From assembly GCA_021812735.1 (NCBI GenBank), contig JAKAMV010000608.1, positions 1-6,414 on the forward strand: 6,414 bases of DNA. The letters run 5' to 3'. The notes beneath the pieces are model-generated. The model did no database searches. It was given only the letters and a program-made list of their open reading frames with translations, and was not told the origin of the DNA. Positions within the stretch are counted from its first letter, which is position 1; every line of letters begins with the position of its first letter. A program made the position numbers and the translations under genes. Shown here piece by piece: positions 1-5,028 of this stretch. The DNA comes from Chloroflexota bacterium. GTDB taxonomy: Bacteria > Chloroflexota > Limnocylindria > Limnocylindrales > CSP1-4.

Positions 1-52
1 CTGGGCGCTCCGGCCCCTCGTGGACTGGACCGTTGGGCGTGCCCGGGTGTGA
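1..52 (+). CDS. C-terminal end of an unidentified upstream phage gene (partial)
   Basis: The frame beginning at base 2 is open from the window edge and gives WALRPLVDWTVGRARV before a TGA at 50-52. That stop shares four bases (GTGA, 49-52) with the GTG start of the next gene. The same overlap recurs through the window, which is the main reason to think this is a real gene end. Sixteen residues are too few to assign a family. The position just before a lysis region would fit a tail or minor structural gene, but that is a guess. Confidence 0.5.
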   Translation, partial: WALRPLVDWTVGRARV

Positions 53-267
53 GCGATGAGCGACGCTCCCGCACCGGCGACTACCGCGCGGCCCGCATCG
101 GCGCCGCCGCGGGGCTCACGTTCGCGGTCGTGCTGATGCTGCTCGTCGATGCGACCTCGGGTGATTACGAGGTGTCGGTCCCGGTGCTCATCGTGCTGGC
201 GACCCTGATCGCCGGCCTGCTCGCCGTGGACCTGCCGGACCTCATCCACCCCGGGGGCGACAAGTGA
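49..267 (+). CDS. Small two-helix membrane protein, possible holin or antiholin
   Basis: The protein has 72 residues. A short charged N-terminus (SDERRSRTGDYRAAR) is followed by a hydrophobic segment at about residues 17-35, a short acidic loop (DATSGDYE), a second hydrophobic segment at about 43-61, and a polar tail ending HPGGDK. Two helices with a short loop in a small phage protein two genes before an endolysin suggest a lysis-related membrane protein. However, small membrane proteins of other roles are also common there, and no family signature is visible. The GTG start at 49 overlaps the previous stop by four bases. An ATG at 56 lies in another frame that stops early. The stop (265-267) overlaps the next GTG in the same way, so translation is probably coupled on both sides. 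Confidence 0.7.
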   Translation: MSDERRSRTGDYRAARIGAAAGLTFAVVLMLLVDATSGDYEVSVPVLIVLATLIAGLLAVDLPDLIHPGGDK

Positions 268-428
268 CCGGCTGCACGGCCTGCCGCCGGACTGTCCTCG
301 TCACGTGGGCGGTCGATGGGACGGCCGCCCGCTGGTGCCTGCGCTGCATCGCCCGCGCACTCCGGGAGGCCGACTGGCGCGAGCTCGATCGCCAGACGCG
401 GATCCTCATGCGGCGGCACCAGCCATGA
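264..428 (+). CDS. 54-residue double-CXXC (zinc-ribbon-like) protein
   Basis: The reading frame from GTG 264 to TGA 426-428 encodes 54 residues beginning MTGCTACRRTVLVTW and ending RILMRRHQP. Two CXXC pairs are visible, C4-T-A-C7 and C25-L-R-C28. They are 17 residues apart, which is the layout of a small zinc ribbon. The second half is basic and probably helical (Arg-rich from residue 31), which could suit nucleic-acid or protein binding. A G-tract at 253-257 lies six bases before the start and can act as ribosome-binding site. The start overlaps the previous stop by GTGA and the end overlaps the endolysin ATG by ATGA. These double overlaps and the absence of any other gene here make it likely to be real. 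Its function is unknown. Confidence 0.72.
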   Translation: MTGCTACRRTVLVTWAVDGTAARWCLRCIARALREADWRELDRQTRILMRRHQP

Positions 429-1339
429 CGATCGATCCGACGTGGGCCAAGGGCATCGACGTCTCCTATGCCAACGCCCGCATGCCCAACCTCACCGGCC
501 GGGACTTCGTCTTCGTCCGGGCGACCTACGGGACCCACGAGGACAGCCGCTGGCGCTCCCATTCGGCCGCGGTGCGTCGAGCAGGACGCCGGCTCGGGGC
601 CTACGCCTTCGGCATCTATGGCGACGGTGCCGCCCAGGCCCGGGCGTTCCTCGCCACCGCCGGCACGGCCGACCTGCTCGCGCTCGATTTCGAGAAGGAG
701 GCTGGCAGGCCGCGCATGACCAAGGCCCAGGGCAGGGCGTTCATCGCCGCCGTTCATGCCGCTGGCCGCGAGATCGGGCTCTACGCGTCGGTCTCCGGCT
801 TCCCTGATCTCGGGCAGGATTGGAACTGGCCCGCCGGCGGTCCGGGCTGGGACACCGTCGCCGGCAGCACGACGCCCCCGCGGATGCCCTGGACGATCTG
901 GCAGTATCGCGGGGCCCCGCTCGACCTCGACGTGTTCCACGGCGACCCGGCCGAGCTCGAGGCATTCGCCCGAGGAGAAGGAACCATGCCGATCTACACC
1001 CTGCGCGAGCGGTCAGGCACCCTCACCATCCCCGCCGGCGCGTCCGTCCAGGGCTGGCTGCCGCGCGCGGACGGCACCGGCTGGCGGGTGGAGCGGACGT
1101 GGCGTCCGAAGCCCGAGTCGTCCTCGGCGCGGTTCGACGCGGCGCTCTCCCGCCTGTCGGGGACGACGACGCCGGCGAGCCTGCTCCGTGTCACCAGCGG
1201 GTTCTTCGCCGATGTCTACGTCTCGTCGGCCGAAGTCGACGAGGCGTTCGATGAGCCCGCGACGGATCAGCCGTCAACGTCGGGCACGACCGTGACGCTC
1301 CAGATCACCGGGCACCCCGACCACGTCACCGAGATCTAG
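425..1339 (+). CDS. Endolysin: GH25 lysozyme (N-acetylmuramidase) with unknown C-terminal domain
   Basis: The protein has 304 residues. Residues about 8-180 form a glycoside hydrolase family 25 domain, which cuts the MurNAc-GlcNAc bond of peptidoglycan. GIDVSY supplies the early Asp (D12). LLALDFE supplies the catalytic Asp/Glu pair (D88, E90). Near the domain end, WTIWQY (156-161) and LDLDVF (166-171) match the usual closing strands. There is no signal peptide, so release should depend on a holin, and a candidate follows 11 bases downstream. Residues 188-304 are a predicted beta-rich region rich in Thr, Ser and Pro. I do not recognise it; a wall-binding or multimerising domain is plausible. 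The start at 425 is chosen because the ATG overlaps the previous stop (ATGA). The frame is open upstream to 305, but that stretch belongs to the CXXC gene in another frame. An internal start at codon 188 is listed separately. Confidence 0.92.
   Translation: MTIDPTWAKGIDVSYANARMPNLTGRDFVFVRATYGTHEDSRWRSHSAAVRRAGRRLGAYAFGIYGDGAAQARAFLATAGTADLLALDFEKEAGRPRMTKAQGRAFIAAVHAAGREIGLYASVSGFPDLGQDWNWPAGGPGWDTVAGSTTPPRMPWTIWQYRGAPLDLDVFHGDPAELEAFARGEGTMPIYTLRERSGTLTIPAGASVQGWLPRADGTGWRVERTWRPKPESSSARFDAALSRLSGTTTPASLLRVTSGFFADVYVSSAEVDEAFDEPATDQPSTSGTTVTLQITGHPDHVTEI
973..988 (+). promoter_or_regulatory. Strong internal ribosome-binding site and ATG inside the endolysin gene
   Basis: AGGAGAAGG begins at 973, and its AGGAG core is separated by eight bases from an ATG at 986, which is in frame with the endolysin (codon 188). 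This is one of the best Shine-Dalgarno arrangements in the window and is better than the one at the endolysin's own start. It falls precisely at the end of the GH25 domain. The preceding in-frame codon, CGA at 971-973, differs by one base from TGA. It is likely used to make a separate C-terminal product, or is a relic of a former gene boundary. Confidence 0.6.
986..1339 (+). CDS. Possible separate or short-form product: endolysin C-terminal domain alone
   Basis: Starting from the internal ATG at 986 gives a 117-residue protein beginning MPIYTLRERSGTLTIPAGAS and ending at the endolysin stop (1337-1339). It contains no catalytic GH25 residues. The sequence has alternating hydrophobic residues and many Thr, Ser and Gly, so a beta fold is likely, with a flexible acidic Pro/Ser/Thr stretch near residues 85-105. 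Several characterised Gram-positive endolysins use an in-frame internal start to make an extra wall-binding subunit that joins the full-length enzyme, and this has the same layout. The alternative is that it was an independent gene now fused to the lysozyme. The start is visible in sequence, but its use is inferred. Confidence 0.4.
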   Translation: MPIYTLRERSGTLTIPAGASVQGWLPRADGTGWRVERTWRPKPESSSARFDAALSRLSGTTTPASLLRVTSGFFADVYVSSAEVDEAFDEPATDQPSTSGTTVTLQITGHPDHVTEI

Positions 1340-1350
1340 GGAGGACGGAC

Positions 1351-1569
1351 ATGCCGATCTGGCTCCGCAAGCTCATCGTGGACTTCGTCGAGACTGGTCT
1401 CGCCGCCCTGTTTGCCCTCGCCCTCGTCATCCCGGGCAATCTCGACGAGGCCAAGGCGCAGGCGCTGGTGATCGGCTCGGCCCTCGCCGGCGCGCTCATC
1501 GCCGCGACCCGCCGCGCCGTCCCGGAGTTCCTCGCCTGGTTGCGGGCGAAGCTCGGCGTCACGGGCTGA
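1351..1569 (+). CDS. Holin-like membrane protein
   Basis: The protein has 72 residues. An amphipathic N-terminus (MPIWLRKLIVDFVET) leads into a hydrophobic helix at about residues 16-30. A short polar loop (GNLDEAKAQ) and a second hydrophobic helix at about 37-53 follow, and the tail is basic (TRRAVPEFLAWLRAKLG). Size, two-helix layout, basic tail and position directly after an endolysin match small phage holins of the r1t-like kind, which form membrane lesions that let the endolysin reach the wall. The family match is by pattern only. The start is well supported by AGGGAGG at 1338-1344, six bases before the ATG. Eleven bases separate it from the endolysin stop, and only two bases separate its stop from the next gene's GTG. 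Confidence 0.72.
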   Translation: MPIWLRKLIVDFVETGLAALFALALVIPGNLDEAKAQALVIGSALAGALIAATRRAVPEFLAWLRAKLGVTG

Positions 1570-1571
1570 GC

Positions 1572-1892
1572 GTGAGCCCGGTGGGTCGCGTCTGCGCTGC
1601 GCCCGGCTGCCCCATGCTCGTGACGCGCGGGGTCTGCGCCATGCACGGTGGGCCGGGTCACGGTCGCAACCACGGCGGTGTCTCGCCCTCGGCTCGCGGC
1701 CACGGCCGTGCCTATCGGGCGCTGCGCGCCACTCTGCTCGGCCGTCCCTGCCACTGGTGCGGCAGGCCGGCCACGACGGCCGACTATGCCGTGCCGTGGT
1801 CGCGGGGCGGCACGCTCGCGGACGTGGTGCCGTCCTGCGGACCCTGCAACTTCGCGCGGGGCGCGGCGCTTACGAATGGGGCGCTGACGTGA
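1572..1892 (+). CDS. Small HNH-fold protein, probably missing the catalytic His
   Basis: The protein has 106 residues. The N-terminus has a Cys/His cluster (C8, C13, C22, H25) with the pattern CAAPGCPMLVTRGVCAMHG, typical of small phage HNH proteins. A basic linker (SARGHGRAYRALRATLLGR) follows, and then the HNH core with zinc ligands C60/C63 and C89/C92 and the closing CNFARG. Where the family has Asp-His followed by a VP..GG stretch, this protein has ADYAVPWSRGG, so the general-base His is Tyr72. The usual Asn is D84. It may therefore be nuclease-dead, with DNA binding retained, or use a variant site. The GTG at 1572 lies two bases after the holin stop. An in-frame GTG at 1581 is an alternative. 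The stop overlaps the next GTG (GTGA, 1889-1892). Confidence 0.75.
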   Translation: MSPVGRVCAAPGCPMLVTRGVCAMHGGPGHGRNHGGVSPSARGHGRAYRALRATLLGRPCHWCGRPATTADYAVPWSRGGTLADVVPSCGPCNFARGAALTNGALT

Positions 1893-2728
1893 TCGCGCAG
1901 CATCCGGCCAATCTGCGACGCCAGGCCGAGGCTGGTCATGTGCGCGTCTCCTGCCCATCGTGTGGCGAGGTCTTCCAGCAGACCAAGGATCGCCTCGTCT
2001 ACTGCTCGCGTCCATGCCGCGATGCCGGGCGCGTTCGGTTCTACGCCGTGGCCCGAGCGGAGCGTCCAGCGGCGGTGCGGCCTCCGCCTGAGCCGCGATC
2101 CGCCATCTGTCGGGCATGCGGCGAGTCGTTCATTCAACCGACGGGCGGCAGACGCCTCTATTGCGGCGACAAATGCCGACGGGCCTCGGCTCTCGCTTCG
2201 GCTCATGCCAGTTACCATCGCACCTACATCCCGACCCCCGAACGCGCTTATGAGTGCGCTGAGTGTGGCGCGTCCTTCGTGCGAAGCGGTAGGCATGGTC
2301 AGCCGACGATCTGTGGGTCCGAGGTTTGCATCCGTGCTCAAGCCCGGGATCTGAGGGCACGACGCCGCACCCGATTCTCGGGAGGTGAGCGTATCTATCG
2401 CATCCGCGTCTTCTCTCGGGACGGCTGGCGCTGCCAGCTCTGCGGGAAGGCGATGCGTCGGGACGCGGTCGTCCCCCATCCACTCGCGCCGACGATCGAT
2501 CACATCGTGCCGCTCGCGGCAGGTGGACGTCACACGTGGACGAATGTCCAGGCGGCGCACTTCCTCCTGCAACTCGCGCAAGGGTCGCTTCGGGCACGGC
2601 CAGTTGCGGTGGACAGCGTGAAGGGGGATATGGGCATGCAAGACTTGTCCGTCGCCGTCTCCCCGCGTGTACCGCGGCCCCCTCGAAATGCGCCAGTCAA
2701 CATGAAAACTTCGGTGGGCGCATCGTGA
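1889..2728 (+). CDS. HNH endonuclease with three N-terminal zinc-binding units; probable frameshift at about 2561-2567
   Basis: The frame as it stands encodes 279 residues. Three successive zinc-binding units come first: C22/C25/C39/C43, C74/C77/C92/C96 and C123/C126/C142/C147. A basic linker (QARDLRARRRTRF) and an HNH nuclease domain follow, with C182/C185, Asp-His at 204-205 (IDHIVPLAAGG), N219 and H224 (WTNVQAAH). HNH proteins next to terminase genes are known to assist DNA cutting during packaging in HK97-like phages. After H224 the frame loses the family's CN..KG ending; that ending (CNSRKGRFGHGQ) is present in another frame and stops at 2621. The in-frame tail after residue 225 is thus probably not native. 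The GTG start at 1889 overlaps the previous stop; the frame is open upstream to 1757, but only inside the preceding gene. Confidence 0.72.
   Translation: MIAQHPANLRRQAEAGHVRVSCPSCGEVFQQTKDRLVYCSRPCRDAGRVRFYAVARAERPAAVRPPPEPRSAICRACGESFIQPTGGRRLYCGDKCRRASALASAHASYHRTYIPTPERAYECAECGASFVRSGRHGQPTICGSEVCIRAQARDLRARRRTRFSGGERIYRIRVFSRDGWRCQLCGKAMRRDAVVPHPLAPTIDHIVPLAAGGRHTWTNVQAAHFLLQLAQGSLRARPVAVDSVKGDMGMQDLSVAVSPRVPRPPRNAPVNMKTSVGAS
2561..2621 (+). other. Displaced C-terminal end of the HNH nuclease in another frame
   Basis: Read in codons starting with TGC at 2568, this stretch gives CNSRKGRFGHGQLRWTA and a TGA at 2619-2621. It is the expected ending of an HNH domain after ...TWTNVQAAH, which ends at 2560. 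Seven bases (TTCCTCC) lie between the two parts where six would keep the frame, so one extra base is present. Removing one C restores AAHF, one residue, then CNSRKG. The restored stop overlaps a GTG at 2618 by the same GTGA seen at other junctions. The cause could be a true mutation, a sequence error, or less likely programmed +1 frameshifting. Confidence 0.65.
2618..2728 (+). CDS. Possible 36-residue ORF between the HNH gene and terS, or untranslated spacer
   Basis: GTG at 2618 opens a 36-residue frame (MKGDMGMQDLSVAVSPRVPR...) that ends at TGA 2726-2728. With the HNH frame corrected, this start overlaps the HNH stop by GTGA and its end overlaps the terS GTG by GTGA. An internal ATG at 2636 also has an AAGGGGG ribosome-binding site at 2621-2627. 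The frame is the same as the uncorrected HNH frame, which is why the HNH reading runs on to 2728. Composition is less GC-rich (about 62% by count over 2622-2724) than the flanking terminase genes. No domain is visible. It could equally be a non-coding stretch, for example part of a packaging site before terS. Confidence 0.3.
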   Translation: MKGDMGMQDLSVAVSPRVPRPPRNAPVNMKTSVGAS

Positions 2729-3171
2729 GCGGTTTCCCTCCTGACCCCAATGCCCTCCGGCGCGACCGGCCCTCCGACCGGGCGACCTGGCGGACCCTGC
2801 CGCCCGAGGGCCGCGCGGGCCCGACCCCCGACTGGCCACTGTCCCATCCGACGAAGCGCGAGCTCGTCCTGTGGGGCCGGCAGTGGTCGCGCCCCCAGGC
2901 TGTCGTCTGGGAAGCGAACAACCAGGCGGAGGAGGTCGCCCTCTATGTTCGGGCCCTCGCGGCCGCCGAGCACCCGAAGGCGTCGGTCGCATCGCGGACC
3001 CTCGTTCGCCAGCTCCAGGATGCGCTCGGGCTCTCGATGCCGGGGATGCTGCGATTGCGCTGGCGCATCGGAGAGGCACCGGCGACCCGCCGGCAGTCGG
3101 CAACAGGCACCGATGGTGCCGCGCCTGATGTCCGCGCACGCTTCCGGGTGGTCGACGGTGACCGCCGCTAG
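2725..3171 (+). CDS. terS: Phage terminase small subunit
   Basis: The protein has 148 residues. A Pro/Arg-rich N-terminus includes TLPPEGRAGPTPDWPLS, a common opening in terminase small subunits of phages of high-GC hosts. A helical central part (about residues 43-105) contains LWGRQWSRPQAVVWE, VALYVRALAAAEHPKA and RQLQDALGLS. It then has MPGMLRLRWRIGE (106-118), which resembles the conserved end of this family. The small subunit recognises the packaging site on phage DNA and controls the large subunit. The tail (119-148) is polar and probably disordered. The GTG start at 2725 overlaps the preceding TGA; the frame is open upstream to 2536, but there it lies across the HNH gene. The end overlaps the terminase large subunit start by 14 bases. 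Direct adjacency to the large subunit strongly supports the assignment. Confidence 0.85.
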   Translation: MSGFPPDPNALRRDRPSDRATWRTLPPEGRAGPTPDWPLSHPTKRELVLWGRQWSRPQAVVWEANNQAEEVALYVRALAAAEHPKASVASRTLVRQLQDALGLSMPGMLRLRWRIGEAPATRRQSATGTDGAAPDVRARFRVVDGDRR

Positions 3172-4828
3172 CCGCGCCCCGGCTCGGGTCGCCACCCCGC
3201 TCTGGGTCGCGCTCGCCTGGATCGAACGCCATTGCGTGGTGCCCGACGGGCCGCGCCGCGGCGAGCCGTTCACGCTCTATGCGTTCCAGGGCGACTACCT
3301 CCGCGAGTTCTACCGGGTCCGCCCGGATGCGGAGGTCGGGCAGCTGGCGACGGCCTTCGTCAATCGCCGCGGCCTCCTCGTCGGCCCGCAGGGCATCGGC
3401 AAGAACCCGATGACCGCGGCGCACTGTTGCCTCGAGGGCGTCGGCCCCAGCCTCTTCGGGGGCTTCGCCGGGAGCGACGATGGCTACACCTGCGCTGACC
3501 ACGGTTGCCGGTGCGGCTGGGAGTTTGCCTACAAACCGGGCGAGCCGATGGGCCAGCCCCGCCCGACGCCGCTCATCCAGGTCACCGCTTTCACCCAGAA
3601 GTCCACCGACAACACCTATGACGCCCTGCGCCCGATGATCGAGCTGGGCCCGCTCGCCGACCTCATCCCCTGGACGGGGGAAGACTTCATCCGACTCCCC
3701 GGCGGCGGGCGGATCGACACGATCACGAGCTCCCACCGCGCCCGCCTCGGAAACCGCGTGACGTTTGCCCCCCAGGACGAGGTCGGCCTCTACACGCCGT
3801 CGACCGGGATGGTCGCCCTCGCCGACACCCAGTACCGCAACCTGTCCAAGATGGGCGGGCGGGCGTCGCTCACCTCGAACGCCTGGGACCCGGCGCAGCA
3901 CTCGGTCGCCCAGCGCGAGTTTGAAAGCGGCGCGGCCGACATCCTCCGGCAGTTCACTCAGCCGCCAGTGCACCTGTCCTTCGGCAACAAGGTGGAGCGC
4001 CGGAAGATCTTCGCCGCCGTCTACCCGCGCGACGTGCGGCGCACGCATGGCGGCCACCTCGACATCGACGCGATCGAGGCCGAGGCCGTCGATCTCTGGC
4101 GCAAGGACCCAGCCCAGGCGGAGAGGTACTACGGCAACCGCCTCGTCGTCGCCCAGGGCCGGGCGTTCGACCTCGACCGCTGGAGCGACCTCGCCGCCCC
4201 TCGCCCACCGAGCATCGGGCTCGTGACGCTCGGCTTCGATGGGAGCCGCTTCCATGACACGACCGCGCTCGTGGCCACCGATGTTGCCTCGGGCTACCAG
4301 TTCCCGCTCGGGATCTGGCAGCCCGACGGGGAGCGCGGGATCCCGCTGGAGGCGGTCGACGCTGCCGTGATCACGGCGTTCGAGACGCTCAACGTGTGGC
4401 GTCTCTATGCCGATCCGCCGTACTGGGAATCGATGGTCAGCTCATGGGCCGGCCGCTGGGGCGCGGAGCGGGTGGTCGAGTGGTGGACGAACCGGCCGAA
4501 GGCGATGGCCCATGCGCTGGCAGCCTGGAGCGGAGCGATGGCCGCCGGCGAGGTGAGCCACTGCCCGGCGAGCGAGCCGCTCTGCCGGGTGCTCTCGGCG
4601 CATATCGGGAACGCCGTCCGCCACGAGACGGGCTACGTCGAGGATGGCCTCCGGCTGTGGACGGTCGAGAAGCCGCATCCGCTGGAGAAGATCGACGCCG
4701 CGGTCGCGGCCGCCCTCTCCTGGGAGGCCCGCAACGACGCGATCGCGGCCGGGGCGCTGAACGTCGAGGCGCCATTCACCAGCATCTACGAAACCCGCGG
4801 GCTCACATTCGTGGGTGGCGCGCGATGA
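3158..4828 (+). CDS. terL: Phage terminase large subunit (packaging ATPase-nuclease)
   Basis: The protein has 556 residues, a normal length. It pumps DNA into the procapsid using ATP and cuts the concatemer. The ATPase half shows an adenine-region motif near YAFQGDYLREFY (41-52) and a Walker A loop VGPQGIGKNP (75-84), with Asn83 where Ser/Thr is usual. The Walker B segment is VTFAPQDEVGLY, with D207 and E208. A Cys/His cluster C112-H115-C117-C119 sits between A and B. The nuclease half has its acidic residues at LGFDGSRFHDTTAL (D361 region), YADPPYWES (D419) and LEKIDAAVAAAL (D513). The GTG at 3158 is preferred because it gives the shortest overlap with terS and the usual N-terminus; an in-frame ATG at 3128 is the main alternative. 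Its stop overlaps the next ATG by four bases. Confidence 0.95.
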   Translation: MTAASRAPARVATPLWVALAWIERHCVVPDGPRRGEPFTLYAFQGDYLREFYRVRPDAEVGQLATAFVNRRGLLVGPQGIGKNPMTAAHCCLEGVGPSLFGGFAGSDDGYTCADHGCRCGWEFAYKPGEPMGQPRPTPLIQVTAFTQKSTDNTYDALRPMIELGPLADLIPWTGEDFIRLPGGGRIDTITSSHRARLGNRVTFAPQDEVGLYTPSTGMVALADTQYRNLSKMGGRASLTSNAWDPAQHSVAQREFESGAADILRQFTQPPVHLSFGNKVERRKIFAAVYPRDVRRTHGGHLDIDAIEAEAVDLWRKDPAQAERYYGNRLVVAQGRAFDLDRWSDLAAPRPPSIGLVTLGFDGSRFHDTTALVATDVASGYQFPLGIWQPDGERGIPLEAVDAAVITAFETLNVWRLYADPPYWESMVSSWAGRWGAERVVEWWTNRPKAMAHALAAWSGAMAAGEVSHCPASEPLCRVLSAHIGNAVRHETGYVEDGLRLWTVEKPHPLEKIDAAVAAALSWEARNDAIAAGALNVEAPFTSIYETRGLTFVGGAR

Positions 4829-5028
4829 GCGCGATCGTGTTTCGCCTGCGATCCCTGGTCCGCGGTGCCCATGCCGCCATGGCGCGCTGGGAGAGCGACA
4901 TCCTCGCGATCGCCGCGATCGCCTGCATCGCAATCGGCCTCTCGATGATCTCGGCCGCCCTCTCCTGGCTGGCGGTCGGCGCCTTCCTCCTCGTGGCCGC
5001 GGGCGCCCCCCGCGGGGATGGTGCCTGA
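4825..5028 (+). CDS. Small two-helix membrane protein between terminase and portal genes
   Basis: The protein has 67 residues. A basic, amphipathic N-terminus (FRLRSLVRGAHAAMARWESD) is followed by a hydrophobic segment at about residues 26-40 and a second at about 43-60. The end is a short polar tail (GAPRGDGA). The segments are separated by only a few residues, so it is either a tight hairpin or one long helix. ATG 4825 overlaps the terminase stop (ATGA) and the TGA at 5026-5028 shares one base with the portal ATG. The perfect fit between two certain genes supports it being translated. Function is unknown. A membrane protein in the head operon might anchor something at the membrane or be an extra lysis factor, but nothing in the sequence decides this. 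Confidence 0.72.
   Translation: MSAIVFRLRSLVRGAHAAMARWESDILAIAAIACIAIGLSMISAALSWLAVGAFLLVAAGAPRGDGA

Noticed and set aside
305..424. Upstream extension of the endolysin frame to an ATG at 305
   Set aside because: It would overlap the 54-residue CXXC gene in another frame, adds an Arg/Pro-rich stretch unlike GH25 N-termini, and the ATG at 425 has the standard ATGA overlap.
2645..2673. Promoter-like TTGTCC followed after 17 bases by TGTACC
   Set aside because: The -10 element is a poor match to TATAAT and such partial matches arise often by chance; not supportable as a promoter.
2663..2677. CCGCG-TGTAC-CGCGG hairpin as a terminator
   Set aside because: The stem is only five base pairs, no T-tract follows, and short GC stems are common in GC-rich DNA; it would also cut off terS and terL expression.
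2750..3157. Upstream extension of the terminase large subunit frame to 2750
   Set aside because: That part lies wholly over terS in another frame and reads as Arg/Ser/Pro-rich shadow sequence; the known terminase N-terminus begins near 3158.
1784..4255. An 823-codon open frame on the minus strand across the HNH and terminase genes
   Set aside because: It runs antisense to certain terminase genes. Its translation is Arg/Pro/Gly/Ala-rich with no domain, and long antisense frames are expected from the third-position GC bias of this sequence.
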